This document shows, piece after piece, positions 33,096-44,820 of a DNA stretch of 64,000 nucleotides (within the stretch, counting starts at the first letter, position 1; each line of letters opens with the position of its first letter). The translations under genes and the position numbers were made by a program. Below the pieces are notes generated by a model. It saw nothing but the letters and a program-made list of their open reading frames with translations, did not search any database and was not told the origin of the DNA. The stretch is from Gnetum montanum (Eukaryota; Streptophyta; Gnetopsida; Gnetales; Gnetaceae), in the NCBI GenBank assembly GCA_015680685.1, contig MNCI01017532.1:14760-78759 (forward strand), read 5' to 3'.

Positions 33096-34209
33096 TTTTT
33101 TGGCATTCGCCCAATCTTGGGCATTTGGTAGCGTGGTAGATTATGGTTGTGGTATATTATACGGGTTAGATTGTTGGATGGTGGGTTGAAAGGCAGAAAG
33201 TTGCGCGGTCGGCGGTTGTGCCTGTGGAAAGTTTGCAGTGGGTGGCACTAAGGATGACACATTATAGGGGAAAGGCTGTTGTTGCTATGGTCGTGGCTGT
33301 ACTGGGGGAGCATTGGCTAGTGGCGCTGTATGGGGTGGCACGTGGTGGTGAGCGGGTTGGTGTGGCGGCACATCCATCGTTGGCCATTGTCCAGCCATGT
33401 TGTACGAAGGGACTCCTTGTTGGGTTACGGCAGTCGAGGGGGTTGCATGCGTTTGAATGTGTGGGATGTAGTGAGCATATGTGAAAGCCGGTATCATGTG
33501 TGGCATCCCTATCACTTGGGGTGGGAATGTCACTCCCACGCTATCGTGAGGGGGCGGTGCTCATGAGGACAAGCTTACAGCTACAGCGGGGATGATTGCG
33601 AGAGGGAATGTGTTGGGTTGGGAGTCACGTGGGGGAGGAATATGCACTAGTGTTGATGTTTCCTGTGGCTATGCTTGGGCCTGGGTGAACCTAGGAGGTT
33701 GGAAGGGGACGACCTCCCCTATATCTGGGTGAAAAATAGGGTTGATATAGTTTTGCGGACTGAGGGTGTGATAGGATTCCTCGTGCTCTGATTGGGCAGC
33801 AAATTCGTCCTCTTCTTCGAACTGGGGATCGACGGCAGGCTGGTCCAATGAGTGGCTCCTGTGCAGGAGGAGCTATGTGATGAGCTCCGAGTACTGCTCT
33901 GGAATGAGGATTACATCATACAAGGTAGGAATGAACTCACGTCCCCCTGTAAAAGAGTTCGAACTGCCTCTTTACTTCCATTTTAGCTCGATCCACGGCC
34001 AAGCCGGCTTGCATCTTAATACATATGAAGTTATACTCATCCTGGGTTATAATGTTGGAGGCTGGATTCCTGCCTTGTAACCTTAAGGACCGACGGGGCC
34101 CCACTGTGGGTTGCACCCCCGGGTGTTGTGCGACGGGCTGTTGGATAGACATAGTGTCTAGGGTGTTAATGACTTGGGTAGTGGCAGCGGTGGTGCTCAT
34201 GGGGTTCAT
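33096..34209 (-). pseudogene. Tat gag N-terminal region
   Basis: The probable gag start is the ATG at 34209 (MNPMSTTAATTQVINTLD). 34209-33937 is open (RRSLRLQGRNPASNI). The rest to 33096 is Pro/His/Gln-rich and broken by stops (for example 33937 and about 33540), with a visible open piece at 33539-33285. There is no known domain; matrix-like in position only. Confidence 0.6.
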
Positions 34210-34775
34210 GACGCTATATTGCAGATGTGAAACTGTCGGAAGATAGGAAATTAATGTATTGCGCAGTGTACAACGTACACACTTCAGCTAAAAGTGTACA
34301 ATGATAGCATATATAGCGTATACGTACGGAGCGTAAGTGGTCGGCGTAGACGAGTCTACGGCGTAAGTGGGTCAGCGTATACGCTAGACAGCGTACAGCT
34401 TCAGGGCACAGCGTAAAAGAGTATAGCGTAAAACACGATACAACGTAAAACAAATCCGAGGCATAAAGAATGGCTGGGACAAAGTTGGCGTACAGCATAG
34501 ATAAGGTTCAGTGTGAGAGCGTGTAGCATAAATCGACAACAGCGTAAGCAAAATACACAGCGTAAAATTTTAACAGCTTTATGCACGGCATAGGGAAAAT
34601 CCGCAGAATAAAATGCGTAGCGTAAGGTTGGCAGCATAGACGTTGGGGTTTCTGTGGACGGGCCACGTGAAGTGGGCAGCGTAGACGCTGAAAAACTTGT
34701 AGGGAGAGTGAACAGGAAAGCAAAAACGCTGATGAGCGTAGACACTGAGGAGCGTGTAGGCGAGTGTTTAGGCAA
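34210..34775 (-). promoter_or_regulatory. Tat element leader with GCGTA motifs
   Basis: Non-coding leader between the PBS and gag. GCGTA-containing motifs recur every 15-40 bases (for example around 34320-34420 and 34540-34640), with one perfect GCGTATACGC near 34375. It is of the same motif family as the LTR arrays and the antisense promoter. Confidence 0.6.
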
Positions 34776-34794
34776 GGCCCTCCTTCTAGCACCA
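34776..34794 (-). promoter_or_regulatory. Primer binding site of the Tat element
   Basis: Read on the minus strand, TGGTGCTAGAAGGAGGGCC begins five bases after the 3' end (GTACA) of the 5' LTR. It starts TGG, as tRNA 3'-CCA complements do. I did not assign the tRNA. Confidence 0.65.
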
Positions 34795-34799
34795 ATTTT

Positions 34800-35922
34800 T
34801 GTACCACTTGAAATCGTCGGTCTCTGGCTGGAAGGAAACAGAGACCGTGGGATCACAAGGCGAGCACAGAAGACCCTACCTTCGCCTGAGGACGAGTTGG
34901 AATGCACGAAGGCAGAGTACCTTGGGTGGTTCGCACGCGGATCAGACAAGGATTTCCCCGAACGCACACTGAAATGCTACGCGCTGGGTTATATGTAAAC
35001 GGCGTGACGGGCGTAAACGTGAGCGTAAACAGTGTAATAGAAGCAAATAAAGCGTAAGTGTAAACGGGCGTAAACAACAACAAATGCCAGAAATTTGTGT
35101 AAATTGTAAACAATTGTATTGCAGAGTGAAAGTACAGTGCACCGGTCTAATGTAGTTGTGGTGGAGCACAAGGCGGATGAAAAGCCCCAGTGGGCGCAAG
35201 GATGACTCAACTGGTTCGCATGGTAGGCGGAGCGTTGAGACTGTGTACACGATGTACAGGGCTTTCCAACGTAAGAGGGTTTTAACTCTGGCGCGCAGCG
35301 TAATTGCTCCTGGGTTTCCTCTCTGATTTTTTTTGGCAACCTCCCGTGAAGTGGGAAAAATGGAGGTTTTTGTACCGGTTGTTACGCTAGACTCGGGTTA
35401 GGAGACATATGGCGCATTGACCGGGTGCATACAATTTACAAATATACAACATAGTACATGGTGGGCGTATACGATGGGCATATACGCTGCATTAGGCCGA
35501 CGTGTACGCTTGGCGTATACGTTGGACGTGCTGGGCGTATGGACTTGGTGGAGATGCGGTGGACGTTGGGCGTACACGCTAATGAATGCTGGGCGTATAC
35601 GCTGGGGCGTATACGCTGACGGATGCTGGGCGTATACGCTGGGGCGTATATGCTGATGGTTGCCGACTTGCTTCAATTCTTGCTCTTTAGTGCTGTCTTT
35701 GGAATGCTGGGTGTATACGCTGGGGCGTATATGCTGTTGGACGATGGCGTATACACTGGGGCATATACGCTATTGACACTTGGTGAAACTTCAATATTTT
35801 AATCTTTTGAAGATCTCTGAAGTTTGCCATGTTCGATGTTAGACATAGCTGTGTTGCCTATGGGTCGTAGGGATTCACTCGGTGTTGAATAAGTACTAAG
35901 CTCCAAATTTTGTGGTGTTTCA
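34800..35922 (-). mobile_element. Tat element 5' LTR (1123 bp)
   Basis: Partner of 18299-19529, with ends TGAAACACC (35922) and GTACA (34800). The palindrome array (35460-35770) is shorter than in the 3' LTR. The remainder differs by roughly 5-6%. Confidence 0.93.
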
Positions 35923-35927
35923 CCGTG
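35923..35927 (+). repeat. Target-site duplication of the Tat element, right copy
   Basis: CCGTG, identical to 18294-18298. It interrupts LINE B ORF2 after the ARFTTSTV segment. Confidence 0.88.
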
Positions 35928-38279
35928 GAGGTAGTAAACCTCGCCATGGCCCCCAAAACGGTGGAGGCTAGCACGATTTTTCCTTTACGGGATAGGAAAC
36001 TGTTTGTCCAGTGGGTTGTGTGCTTCTGGATTCACATGATGAGGGGTTGCCAGGTTTGCAACCTGTGCCAGTTGTGGATGGGAATGCCCAAATATTTGTC
36101 TTCCGCTCCCCCTGGTAGAATCCCTAGGATTTGAATGATCTTTGTGCGCACCGTGGCATGAGTGTGTGTGAAGTATAATGCAGATTTTTCGGTATTTGGC
36201 ACCAATCCTACTTCCCGTTGTAGACGATTTAACGCCCGTAAGAGAGCTCTGGCCTATGGTACCGTGGCCCTTGTGAAGATCATGGTGTCGTCGGCATAGT
36301 GGGTGGTGAGGCATGGGACACCATGCATATTGAGCCCCTGGACGCCTTCATCGGCACAGTATGTTTGTAGGAGGTCTATCATCATCAGGAACAGGAATGG
36401 GGAGAGGGGATCACCTTGACGTAGTCCAGGTCCTATCCCATGAAAACCACATAGCTGCCCTTTGATATCTAGGGAAAACTACGCTCCCCTCTGGATCTAC
36501 ATGCACAGCGACACGAAGGCCTCATCAAAGCCTTTCGCGTGTAGCACGGTCCTCAGGGTGGCCCAACTCACAGAATCATACGCCTTGGTGATGTCTAGTT
36601 TGATGCACAGGCCCAGGAGTTTTGCGACCCTTAGGGAGTGCTAAATTTCTTGAAGAAGTAGGACTTGGTCTTGTAGATGCCGCCCCTTCATGAAGGCCGC
36701 CTGATTCTTTCCCACTAGCCACAGCATTAGGGGCCGTAGCCTGGCTACTAGCATGCGTGAAAAAAGGTGCAGGAGCAAGTTGCAGACGCCGATGGGGCAG
36801 AAATGGCCTGGGGATGTGGGATTTTCTACCTTGGGAAGAAGCACCACACCGGAGCAATTAATTTCCTTGCGGACTTGCCGCCACGCTAGCATGCTATTAA
36901 AAGCACTGAGCAAGTTTGTCCCAAGGACGTCCTTGAATTCGCTGAAGAATTTAATGGGCCAACCATCAGGTCCCAGGGCCTTATCTGCCAGCATTTCGTG
37001 CAGCGCGATCCGAAGTTCTTGGTGGGAGAACGGTTGAAGAAGGCGTGAGTTATCTGCAGGAGTTAATATTTTCTGTACTGGCACAGAAATCGGGTCCGTT
37101 AGCTGCCACTACCAGATCCGCTGCCAGTATTGTAGGATTCTGTTGACCCCTGATGGATCTTGCAGCAGTCGCTGCAGCGGGCGTTGGCGATTCCCATGGT
37201 GTACCCTCACGGCTACAAAGAAGAATTTTGTGTGCCGATCCCCTGCTTGCAACCACTGTATCCGGGCCCGTTGGCACCAATATTCTTCCTCCTCGCGGTG
37301 TAACAGCTGTAGCTCTGCTTGGAGGGCGAGTTCTTCACCTGTGTGATCAGCCCCTTGCTCCTGTTGTTGCTGGGTTGTTAGTAACTGGGCTTGGATTTGC
37401 ATTCTGTAACCTTTGAAGCGATATTTTTCTGCTGTCCTGATATTTTTGATGCGACTTTTGAGGGTCTTTAACCCGTTTTTCAGGAATTTGCGTGGTTCCA
37501 CTGCCAGCGTATATTCCTGCCAGATGTCCCGAACCATTTCGCCCAGCCACAGCATGCTTAGCCAGGTGCGTTCACACCGAAAGGGACGGGGGCATTGGAA
37601 CTCATCGTGGTCTAGCTGGTAGAGGATGGCCCGATGATCAGAGGCCATCCTGGCACCCGCCTGGACATGGATTTTCCAGTAAGTAAGAATCGTCTAGCTG
37701 GCCCACACCCGGTCAATCTGGGATTGAACTCGTGCTGTTCCTTGTCTACGGTTGCTCCAGGTGTACCAGCACCCTGCGATTTCCAAATCGGTGAGCTCGT
37801 ATCTTTTGAGTTAGCACGAGAAATTTGGATGCCCCAATAGGCTCCGCCATGGTGTCCCCGGTCTTCTCCTAGCGGTAGAGCCATTGGTTGAAATCGCCGA
37901 GTAGTAACCAGTTAGCCTTGTTGGGGATGAGTCCTGTGACCCGAGAGAGCTCCTGAAGGCGTTCTTTCCATCCCTGTGCACCATAAACATTAGTAAGCCA
38001 TACATTTTGCCCTGGCAGGTGCACTGTGATGCACCAGTTGGATATGTCCAGGGCGTACGATTATGCCTTGGTGAGAACGGCGATACCACCTGCGCAACCC
38101 CTGCTGTGCGCCTGATGGCTGTGCCACCCGGACCATTGAAGCAGATGCGCTTCTGATTGCTGAAGTTTCGTCTCTTGTAAGCACACGATATCACATCGCT
38201 CGTCTCATACCAAACATTGCAGGGTATGTCATTTGTATGGGGTACCCTGGCCCCTGCAGTTCCATGAAAGAATCTTCAT
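35923..38279 (-). pseudogene. LINE B ORF2, endonuclease and reverse transcriptase part
   Basis: It starts at the ATG at 38279 (MKILSWNCRGQG). Endonuclease motifs are LQETK, WLTNVYGAQGW, LGDFNQ and ASDHRAIL (37645). The connector 37648-37109 is open. The RT runs from about 37040 (LLQPFSHQEL, DKALGPDGWPIKFF), through KLDITKAYDS (about 36590) and GDPLSPFLFL, to the catalytic YADD at about 36287-36298, then RFLSRKGK-like NSFLSRKGKIVLAS (about 35970). Nonsense codons and frameshifts are spread along it, but YADD survives here, unlike in LINE A. It is cut at 35923 by the Tat element. Confidence 0.92.
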
Positions 38280-38488
38280 GGAGACATGTGTTTTCGATAA
38301 ACCTCCTGGAGTGTGGGCTGCACTCCTAGGTCAACAAACAGCTGCGTAACCTTGTGCCTATTTGTGTTGTTATTTGGTCGCCCCACCTTGGCCGTTGGAA
38401 GGGATACCGTCATCCCTTGTCTGTGCGATGTGGTCTACCCCACACTGGGTCTCGCCGAATCGCGGCTGGTGTTTATCCAGTCGGTAGT

Positions 38489-39679
38489 CTATGGTGGGGA
38501 CAGGTCTTTCCTGTGGGGGCTCTCTGCTCCCTCAGCAGGTGTGCGCGACGATCCGCATTCAACTTGCTTGGGTGCTGTCCCTATCCTGTATTCCTGTTTC
38601 TGGATGTCTCTAGATCCTTGAGCCCCCGCCCCTACCAGCACGTGGTAATAGGGCTTGCTCTTTGTATTGAACTGTACTTCACCTCCTTTTGCCTGCTGTC
38701 CTTCCCTGCATGGGTCGGCCTTATCCTTTACTTGTGTAGCTGGGAGTGGCTGATCATCAGTGGTGAGCTGACTGTGGATTCCGTCTGTCCTGGGGGGCCT
38801 TTCCCCCCAAAGGAGATCTTGCCCTTTTTGCCGAGTCTCCCCCTTAGGCGCCTGTGATCTACTGTTTACGACCTTGCCTTTTCTACCCATAATCTTCCAC
38901 CCCTCTCTTGGGGCGGGTGCTAGATTTTCCCCCCTCCTGGAGTCCCTCGTCGGGAACGGTGTCATTGGCATGTTTTCGAATTGCACCCTAACCCACTCTT
39001 CGCCAAGATCCGTATCCAGGACCAGCTCCTCGATTGGTTCTGTTGATATCAGAGGTCGCCATACGTAGAATCTGGCGAAGCTTAGGTGTTCCATAGCCTC
39101 GGTATACTGATCAAACTTAATGAACTCGCCAAACAGAGTTGGGAGCGAGTGGAGGAACTCCGTAGACCAGTATTCGAGGGGGAGGCCATGGAGCTGTACC
39201 CAAATTGGCGCCCGATCAAATAGATTTGGGTCCCGATGTGTCCCCGGGCACCAAGGCGCCAGAGCCAGCCCGCGAGCCCCATAGAACCATGGGTCCCCCA
39301 CCAGAATCTGTTCCCGTTCCTCGAGTGAGGTGAAGCTAAACAAAAAACAATCGTCTACCAGGCATTTGATCGATACCGTGTCTAGCCCCCACGCTTCCCT
39401 GGCCCAACGTCGGACCAGATCAATCCACGGTCGAGCCCCTTTGGACACGAACTTGCCGATGAGGCTGCGCTTCAGCCGATCCAGCATGTCCAGGTCTAGG
39501 TGTCTAACTTTGATTCGCAGTGCAGTTCCTTCGTGGGAGTGTTCACCAGTATCGCTAGTCTTTTCTGCCGATCCTGTCTTCTCGCCATGGGGCTTCGCTA
39601 GCTGGGCCGCCACGTCTTGGACCGTCACGCCCGTCTGTTCGCCTTTGGTTGCCGCTCCCGTCTTCCCTCTGTGTGTCAT
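38489..39679 (-). CDS. LINE B ORF1, DUF4283 protein, intact frame
   Basis: An open frame of 396 residues from the ATG at 39679. The frame is open further back to 39739, but those codons lie in and next to the target-site duplication, so they are not the true start. The DUF4283 domain spans roughly residues 55-220, with LIGKFVSKGARPWIDLVRRW, LVGDPWFYGARGLALAPW, IWVQLHGLPLEYW and EELVLDTDLGEEWVRVQFEN. The remainder is basic and low in complexity (MGRKGKVVNSRSQ), fitting an RNA-binding role. It has no stop, although the adjoining ORF2 is riddled with them. There is no CCHC zinc knuckle that I can see. Confidence 0.88.
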   Translation of the reverse strand: MTHRGKTGAATKGEQTGVTVQDVAAQLAKPHGEKTGSAEKTSDTGEHSHEGTALRIKVRHLDLDMLDRLKRSLIGKFVSKGARPWIDLVRRWAREAWGLDTVSIKCLVDDCFLFSFTSLEEREQILVGDPWFYGARGLALAPWCPGTHRDPNLFDRAPIWVQLHGLPLEYWSTEFLHSLPTLFGEFIKFDQYTEAMEHLSFARFYVWRPLISTEPIEELVLDTDLGEEWVRVQFENMPMTPFPTRDSRRGENLAPAPREGWKIMGRKGKVVNSRSQAPKGETRQKGQDLLWGERPPRTDGIHSQLTTDDQPLPATQVKDKADPCREGQQAKGGEVQFNTKSKPYYHVLVGAGAQGSRDIQKQEYRIGTAPKQVECGSSRTPAEGAESPHRKDLSPP

Positions 39680-39727
39680 GCCGCTCCTGTCTTCCCTCCC
39701 TCCGTCTCTGAAGGTTGTCGAACTAAT

Positions 39728-39744
39728 AAGCAGGATCAAACTTT
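39728..39744 (+). repeat. Target-site duplication of LINE B, right copy
   Basis: AAGCAGGATCAAACTTT, identical to 17118-17134. DNA to the right of it was originally next to CNL copy B. Confidence 0.93.
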
Positions 39745-42700
39745 AAACATTAATAACTACTCAAAATTCTAACATGATGTGCTCTATTCAAAAACATTGT
39801 CTCATGCTTCTATTAAAGTGTAGAATAGAGAAAATCAATGACCTAGATCATTGCACATACAAGCTTTCTTGAAATAGAAATGTTTTTGAATGAGGTGAAT
39901 AATACCTATCAAAATTTGACAAATAAATAATTTAATTATTGACATAAATGAAATTTATGAGCATCATGTTAATTTAACATATACCGTGCCATTTTTCTTC
40001 TATTATAAGAAAAAATGAAAATAATGACATATCATCAATTTTCTACATGGTGTATCTTGGACATGAATATATTGTAGTAGTACATTGTATATTGGTTTTG
40101 AATGCAAGATCTATCTTTTCTCTTTTCATTAATTTAAATCAATTAGTCATATGTGTGATTTCTTCACGTGTTGATTAGATTCAATGTATTTGTTGATCTT
40201 GGGACTTTTTATTAATGTTTTATAAATTAACTAATCTAGGTTGAGGCAATCTTATGGTTTGGACCAAGATTGATGTATCTTAATGAATTTTAAATTTGTC
40301 TCAACTCTTGTTACCCTAACATTATTTGATCAAGCTTCTGTTTTAATCTTACTTATTTTGAAGACAAATCCTTCACAACTCAAGGTACAAACTGATCATT
40401 GACAATGGACCCTTCTGTAGTAATAATAATAATAATTATTTATTTTCTTTTCATGTCATATAATTTTATGCATAAATCATCAATGTTGGGATTTTTTTGG
40501 AATTTTGTAATGGGCATGAGGTTATGCATGCCATGAGTTGTTAATCAATTCTCTTCAAGGATTAAAATTATTTCAACTTTTGATTGAGAATATATTTTTG
40601 ATAAACAAAATATGATGTCTAGGATCTAACTATTGATTTTTTTTTTCATTCCACATATGGAATGAAAGCCTTAATTTTTTAAACCACTTGTTTGTAATTT
40701 TCCTTTTGATTACCTTATATCCAATTATGGTCCATTACGATGTTGCTACTAGAAGCTTCTCATTATAGAGCACTATTACAAGTCAAAATTTATTGGTAGA
40801 AGAAAGATAGAGGAACAATTGGTTATTGTAGTTTATTTTATTTCTATTTTTCTCTATCTTTTTATTTTTTTATTTCACCTATATTTTGAAAAAGATTAGT
40901 TGTGATATAAATAACTACAATACATGGAATGCATAATTACTAGGTGATCATCCTCAAGATTTTAGCATACATTGTGTGTATAAATAGGCATTGAGTAAGC
41001 TATAATGCATATAGCCATAGGAACATTTATACATTTTTTGCTTGATCCATGTAATTGGATAGCATACTATAGCAAGTTTATCCATAAGATGCAACAAATC
41101 AAGGCATTGCACATCAAGGTATGTATACATTATTGCTAGATTGTTATTTTCTTGGAGCTGAGCTCATGACTTTTCTAGTTTTCTTGAAATCAAGCTAAGA
41201 TACCAAATACATATGGATAACATAGCTTGTACTTGCCTCAATGTTTGATGAGGAGCTTGGGAATATTCATTGGTAGAGAAAAATCTATTTTTAACATTTT
41301 TTTTATACCTAGTAATGACCCTTTCAATCAAATCCTATCCTAAGATTTCAAGAATGAAGTTTAGTTTACAAATGAAGGGTAGTGACTCTTCTTATATAAT
41401 TTGTATGTAAAATCTACAAGTATAGATGCTAGAGGAAGTAAGGCTAGATGATCACTAGAGTGCTATAGAAGATTATTGTTTGTTTATAGCTTAATCCATA
41501 CTCTCAAGATATATGTAAATGGACAAGAGTTTCTTTTCTACAAATAATTTAACATATATTCAAATTATTTTAATGAGTTTTTACATATTAGAACCTTGCT
41601 GTATGGGCTTCAAATTTTTAAATTTCTTAAAAAGTAACAAGATATTTTAGACACTTACCTAAAATGAAACATCTCCTGAACAAATTGCCAAAACAACCAT
41701 GTTCATTGACACCTTCAAGAAATTTATTATTTTCTTACTAAGACATTGATTGTGTTCTTCTAATTCTATAATCATGAGGTTAAGCTTCAAATTATTACTA
41801 TCAACAATACCATAAGCATTATGATATAATTTACAATTTTTTTTTATTTCCTAGCATATCTCAACGATATCAAACTTTGAAATAGAACATGGAGGTTTAA
41901 AGTCCCCCATCTCTTACAAACACATATATATATATTAAAGTGGACAAATAAGGATTATAAAACAAAACTACTTTTAACAATAGAAAAACATTTAAATATA
42001 AATAACCAAGCTACAAATTCATGCTAAAGACACAAATGTTCAAAAATATTATAATCAACAACTTGGAGAAGTGAATAGTAATATCATTATTATTGTCTAA
42101 TATCATTTGCATTACATTAAAAGTGAACTAGACTTCTCTTATAGTCATTGCATAGTGTTGTAATATATTGGCACACATATTTTATTGCTAAAATTATACT
42201 TTTCAATAAAATGTGACATCGACATTGATAATTTTTAAATCATAAATGGATCATTTTCAACTTGCTAAATGAATTGCAACAATTGTTGTCGATCTAACAA
42301 AAGATTCAAGGCTTCTTTCAAGATTAATATGTTCAAAAAAGTCCTCTTTATTAAATTACATTACATTGTATCTAATAACGTTTTTCTATCGATTTGTCTA
42401 ATAAGACATGTAGATATTACCAAGTAACATAGTCAATAATATCTATTTTATTAATAACCAAGAGAATGAAAAGCTTATAGATTATTTATTGAACATCAAA
42501 GTAACTATTTAACAAAGTGGAAATATTAGAGGCTTCAAATTATGTATCTAGTAAAGCATTTAATTAACATAATTTGTGTGATAAATTTTAAAACTCAAGA
42601 AATCAATGTTAAATTTTCCCTAACCATTCCAATAAATGGTAATTTGGAAGAATATGCGGAAATAAAATTCAAGTGAAACCAATATACTTGCAAATCATTG

Positions 42701-43640
42701 CCTAACAAATTTAAAGTAGAATATATTTAGTAATACTATAGTATTACTTTTTCATCCTCAATGTCTAAGATTCATATTATACAAGAAAAGAATAGGATAT
42801 GAGAGCTCTCCCATGTTTTGCAATCTTCTAATGTTTCAAGTGCATCTCAAGTTAATTGAGTGGATATGAAATTAGATAACTTTTCAAATTATCATTTGAA
42901 ACCTTTTTAGATATCTATATTAAGATTCACTTAAAAACTTTGAGACCCTCTCGAGCTTGATCCTCATAGCTTTAGTTCCCTAATCCCTACCACTAGGAAC
43001 TTAAGTACCCCTTGAGGGAAAAACCTTTACCAAAGGAACTTTCTTGAGATCACTTTCCAAATTATCATGAACAAGTCTTTTATTGATCAAGATCAAGATC
43101 CCTTCAAGTTCAAGCTTTTAGCTTCGAGATCCTCTAAAGCTCCTTAAGCTTATTATAGTTGGATAAAGAAACCAAAGGTAATAAGTGCTAATATATCCAT
43201 AAAACCAATCTAAAATATTTATTTTTTATCAAGTATCATAAAAGAGTATAACTTGATCATGTGTCAACATAATTGATCAATACATGCACATGTAAAACAA
43301 AAAAAGTTGACATGTAGATTCATGTAACATAAGTAAAGCAATGGGGGAAGGTGGGGGTTGTGTGGGGAAAGGGAGATGGGGTTGAGAGGGGAAGGTATTG
43401 AAACCTAAAATCAATCAAGCATAGGTACACCCTAAAATATATATTCTAATTAGAATTTTATATAACTTAGCATTGTCCATCGAAATCAAACTTACGACTT
43501 GGAGCTTCCAAATCAAGTGTTTTACTACAATGTTATTATCTCATTGTTTATAAAAATTTAGTTAAAATTTTTTATATGGATCATTTGTAGTGACTAAAAA
43601 GAGTTGGAAGAGATTGAAGAAAACTCAAATAATAATAATA
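39745..43640. other. AT-rich stretch without recognised genes
   Basis: No long frames. Trinucleotide AAT runs occur at about 40423-40437. A TATA-like TGTATAAATAGG at about 40977, 500 bp after a TGTTGGGATTTTTT at about 40483, hints at an old solo LTR, but no matching end was found. NB-ARC or LRR coding expected for a continuing CNL gene is not seen. Confidence 0.45.
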
Positions 43641-43649
43641 ATAAATATA

Positions 43650-43880
43650 CTGCAAAACATTGAAAACATTGCTAAATATGAATTGCAAATGAGGCAACAA
43701 TGATAGACATTAAAAGCAACACAAAGTGCTTTTGAGGAATTTCATTCCTCATCAGAATTGTTTTGATGTTCGATGCATGGCAATAACAAGGATGGAAGTG
43801 GATGAGTTATATGAAAAACATGGTCACTTTTGAAAGAAAATAGTGAGCACATGTTTGAAAGAAAAGAAATGGCAACCCTG
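43650..43880 (+). repeat. Direct repeat D, copy 1
   Basis: It aligns to about 44580-44820. Shared landmarks are GCAAAACATTGAA/ACAAAACATTGAA, AAAGCAACA, AAGTGCTTTT, TTGATGTT, GATGCATG, AACATGG and GAAAGAAAATAGT. Copies are about 925 bp apart. No LTR ends are visible. Confidence 0.65.
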
Positions 43881-44579
43881 ATAGTTGCAGGCATGAGAAT
43901 AGGCCAACAATTTGAAGAATAGAAAAAATTGAACATCATAGTAGAACCTACTATAATATTAGGAACCTCCCTAATTTGAAAATTTCTTGAATAAAAAATA
44001 GGTTTGGAACAAGAATTTGCTAAAAATGAATCTTGTTGTCAAAAATTCAATAGTTCAAGGTTTCTCACATTTGAGGATTTGGTCAAAGGATTAAAATCCA
44101 TGATAAGAATGAAAGAGGTCCTATCGGTATTACACATGCTTCCTTGAATAATGTGGAGGAGAGTAGCTTCATGTTAAATAGAAAATTTAGGGAGCATCAT
44201 TCGATCAATTGGTTGTACTCTGTTAAGACTTAGATACATACAGTTTAGTCTAAAAGATTTTGAATGTGAATACACTATCTTATTTTGACTCAGTGAGAGC
44301 TAGATCAACTAGCGGAAGCAACGAGAAAAATAGTAGTAATGGAAAAATGATTACTATTTCTCTCACATCTTAAAATTAAACAAACTCATAGGTGCCCAAT
44401 AATAAGATCTCAGTCTAGCATAGAATTTAGAACCTTAAATGTTCTAAACTAAACTCTATCTTCGACTAGAAATTGCAAAGAGAGAAGAAGCTTTCTTAGT
44501 TAAACATTTTTATGTATATGGTGTAAAGTAGATAAAGGAAGTTAGCAATGACCAAATAAAATGAAAAAGAGCAAAGATA

Positions 44580-44820
44580 CTACAAAACATTGAAGAAACT
44601 ACTAAAAATGAGCTGCAAGTAAGGCAAAAATGACAAATATCAAAAGCAACATGAAGTGCTTTTAGGAAAATTTCAACCCTCATTAGCGTGCCTTTGATGT
44701 TGGATGCATGCCAAAAATAAGGATGAAAATAGCTAATTTATAGGAAAAACATGGCTTATTCTGAAAGAAAATAGTAAGCATATGTTGGAAAGAAACAAAA
44801 TAGTGAACACATGTTGGAAT
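44580..44820 (+). repeat. Direct repeat D, copy 2
   Basis: Diverged partner of 43650-43880, in the same orientation. The intervening 700 bp carries no recognised coding sequence, so this is a segmental duplication or the ends of an unrecognised element. Confidence 0.65.

Larger units (their letters stand above)
18299..35922 (-). mobile_element. Tat-lineage Ty3/gypsy retrotransposon, 17.6 kb
   Basis: Complete element on the minus strand: 5' LTR (34800-35922), PBS, GCGTA-rich leader, gag, protease, an antisense gene (plus strand), RT, RNase H plus a second archaeal-type RNase H, integrase, a tandem array, polypurine tract and 3' LTR (18299-19529). The dual RNase H, the gag C-x2-H-x4-H-x4-C finger and the large size are hallmarks of the Tat/Ogre clade. 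A hand count over about 590 aligned LTR bases gave roughly 33 substitutions (5-6%), mostly transitions, so the insertion is moderately old. Several stops and frameshifts make it non-autonomous now. Confidence 0.93.
17135..39727 (-). mobile_element. LINE B, L1-type retrotransposon split by a nested Tat element
   Basis: It lies on the minus strand, bounded by a 17-bp target-site duplication. Its parts are ORF1 (38489-39679), ORF2 start to post-RT (38279 down to 35923), the inserted Tat element (18299-35922), then the end of ORF2 with the zinc-binding domain and the 3' UTR (18298 down to 17135). Without the insertion it is about 5 kb and essentially full length. It sits in CNL copy B just after kinase-2. 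Confidence 0.93.

Noticed and set aside
40483-41350. Possible solo copia LTR (TGTTGGG start, TATA box near 40977)
   Set aside because: No matching CA end, inverted terminus or target-site duplication could be found, so it is not called.
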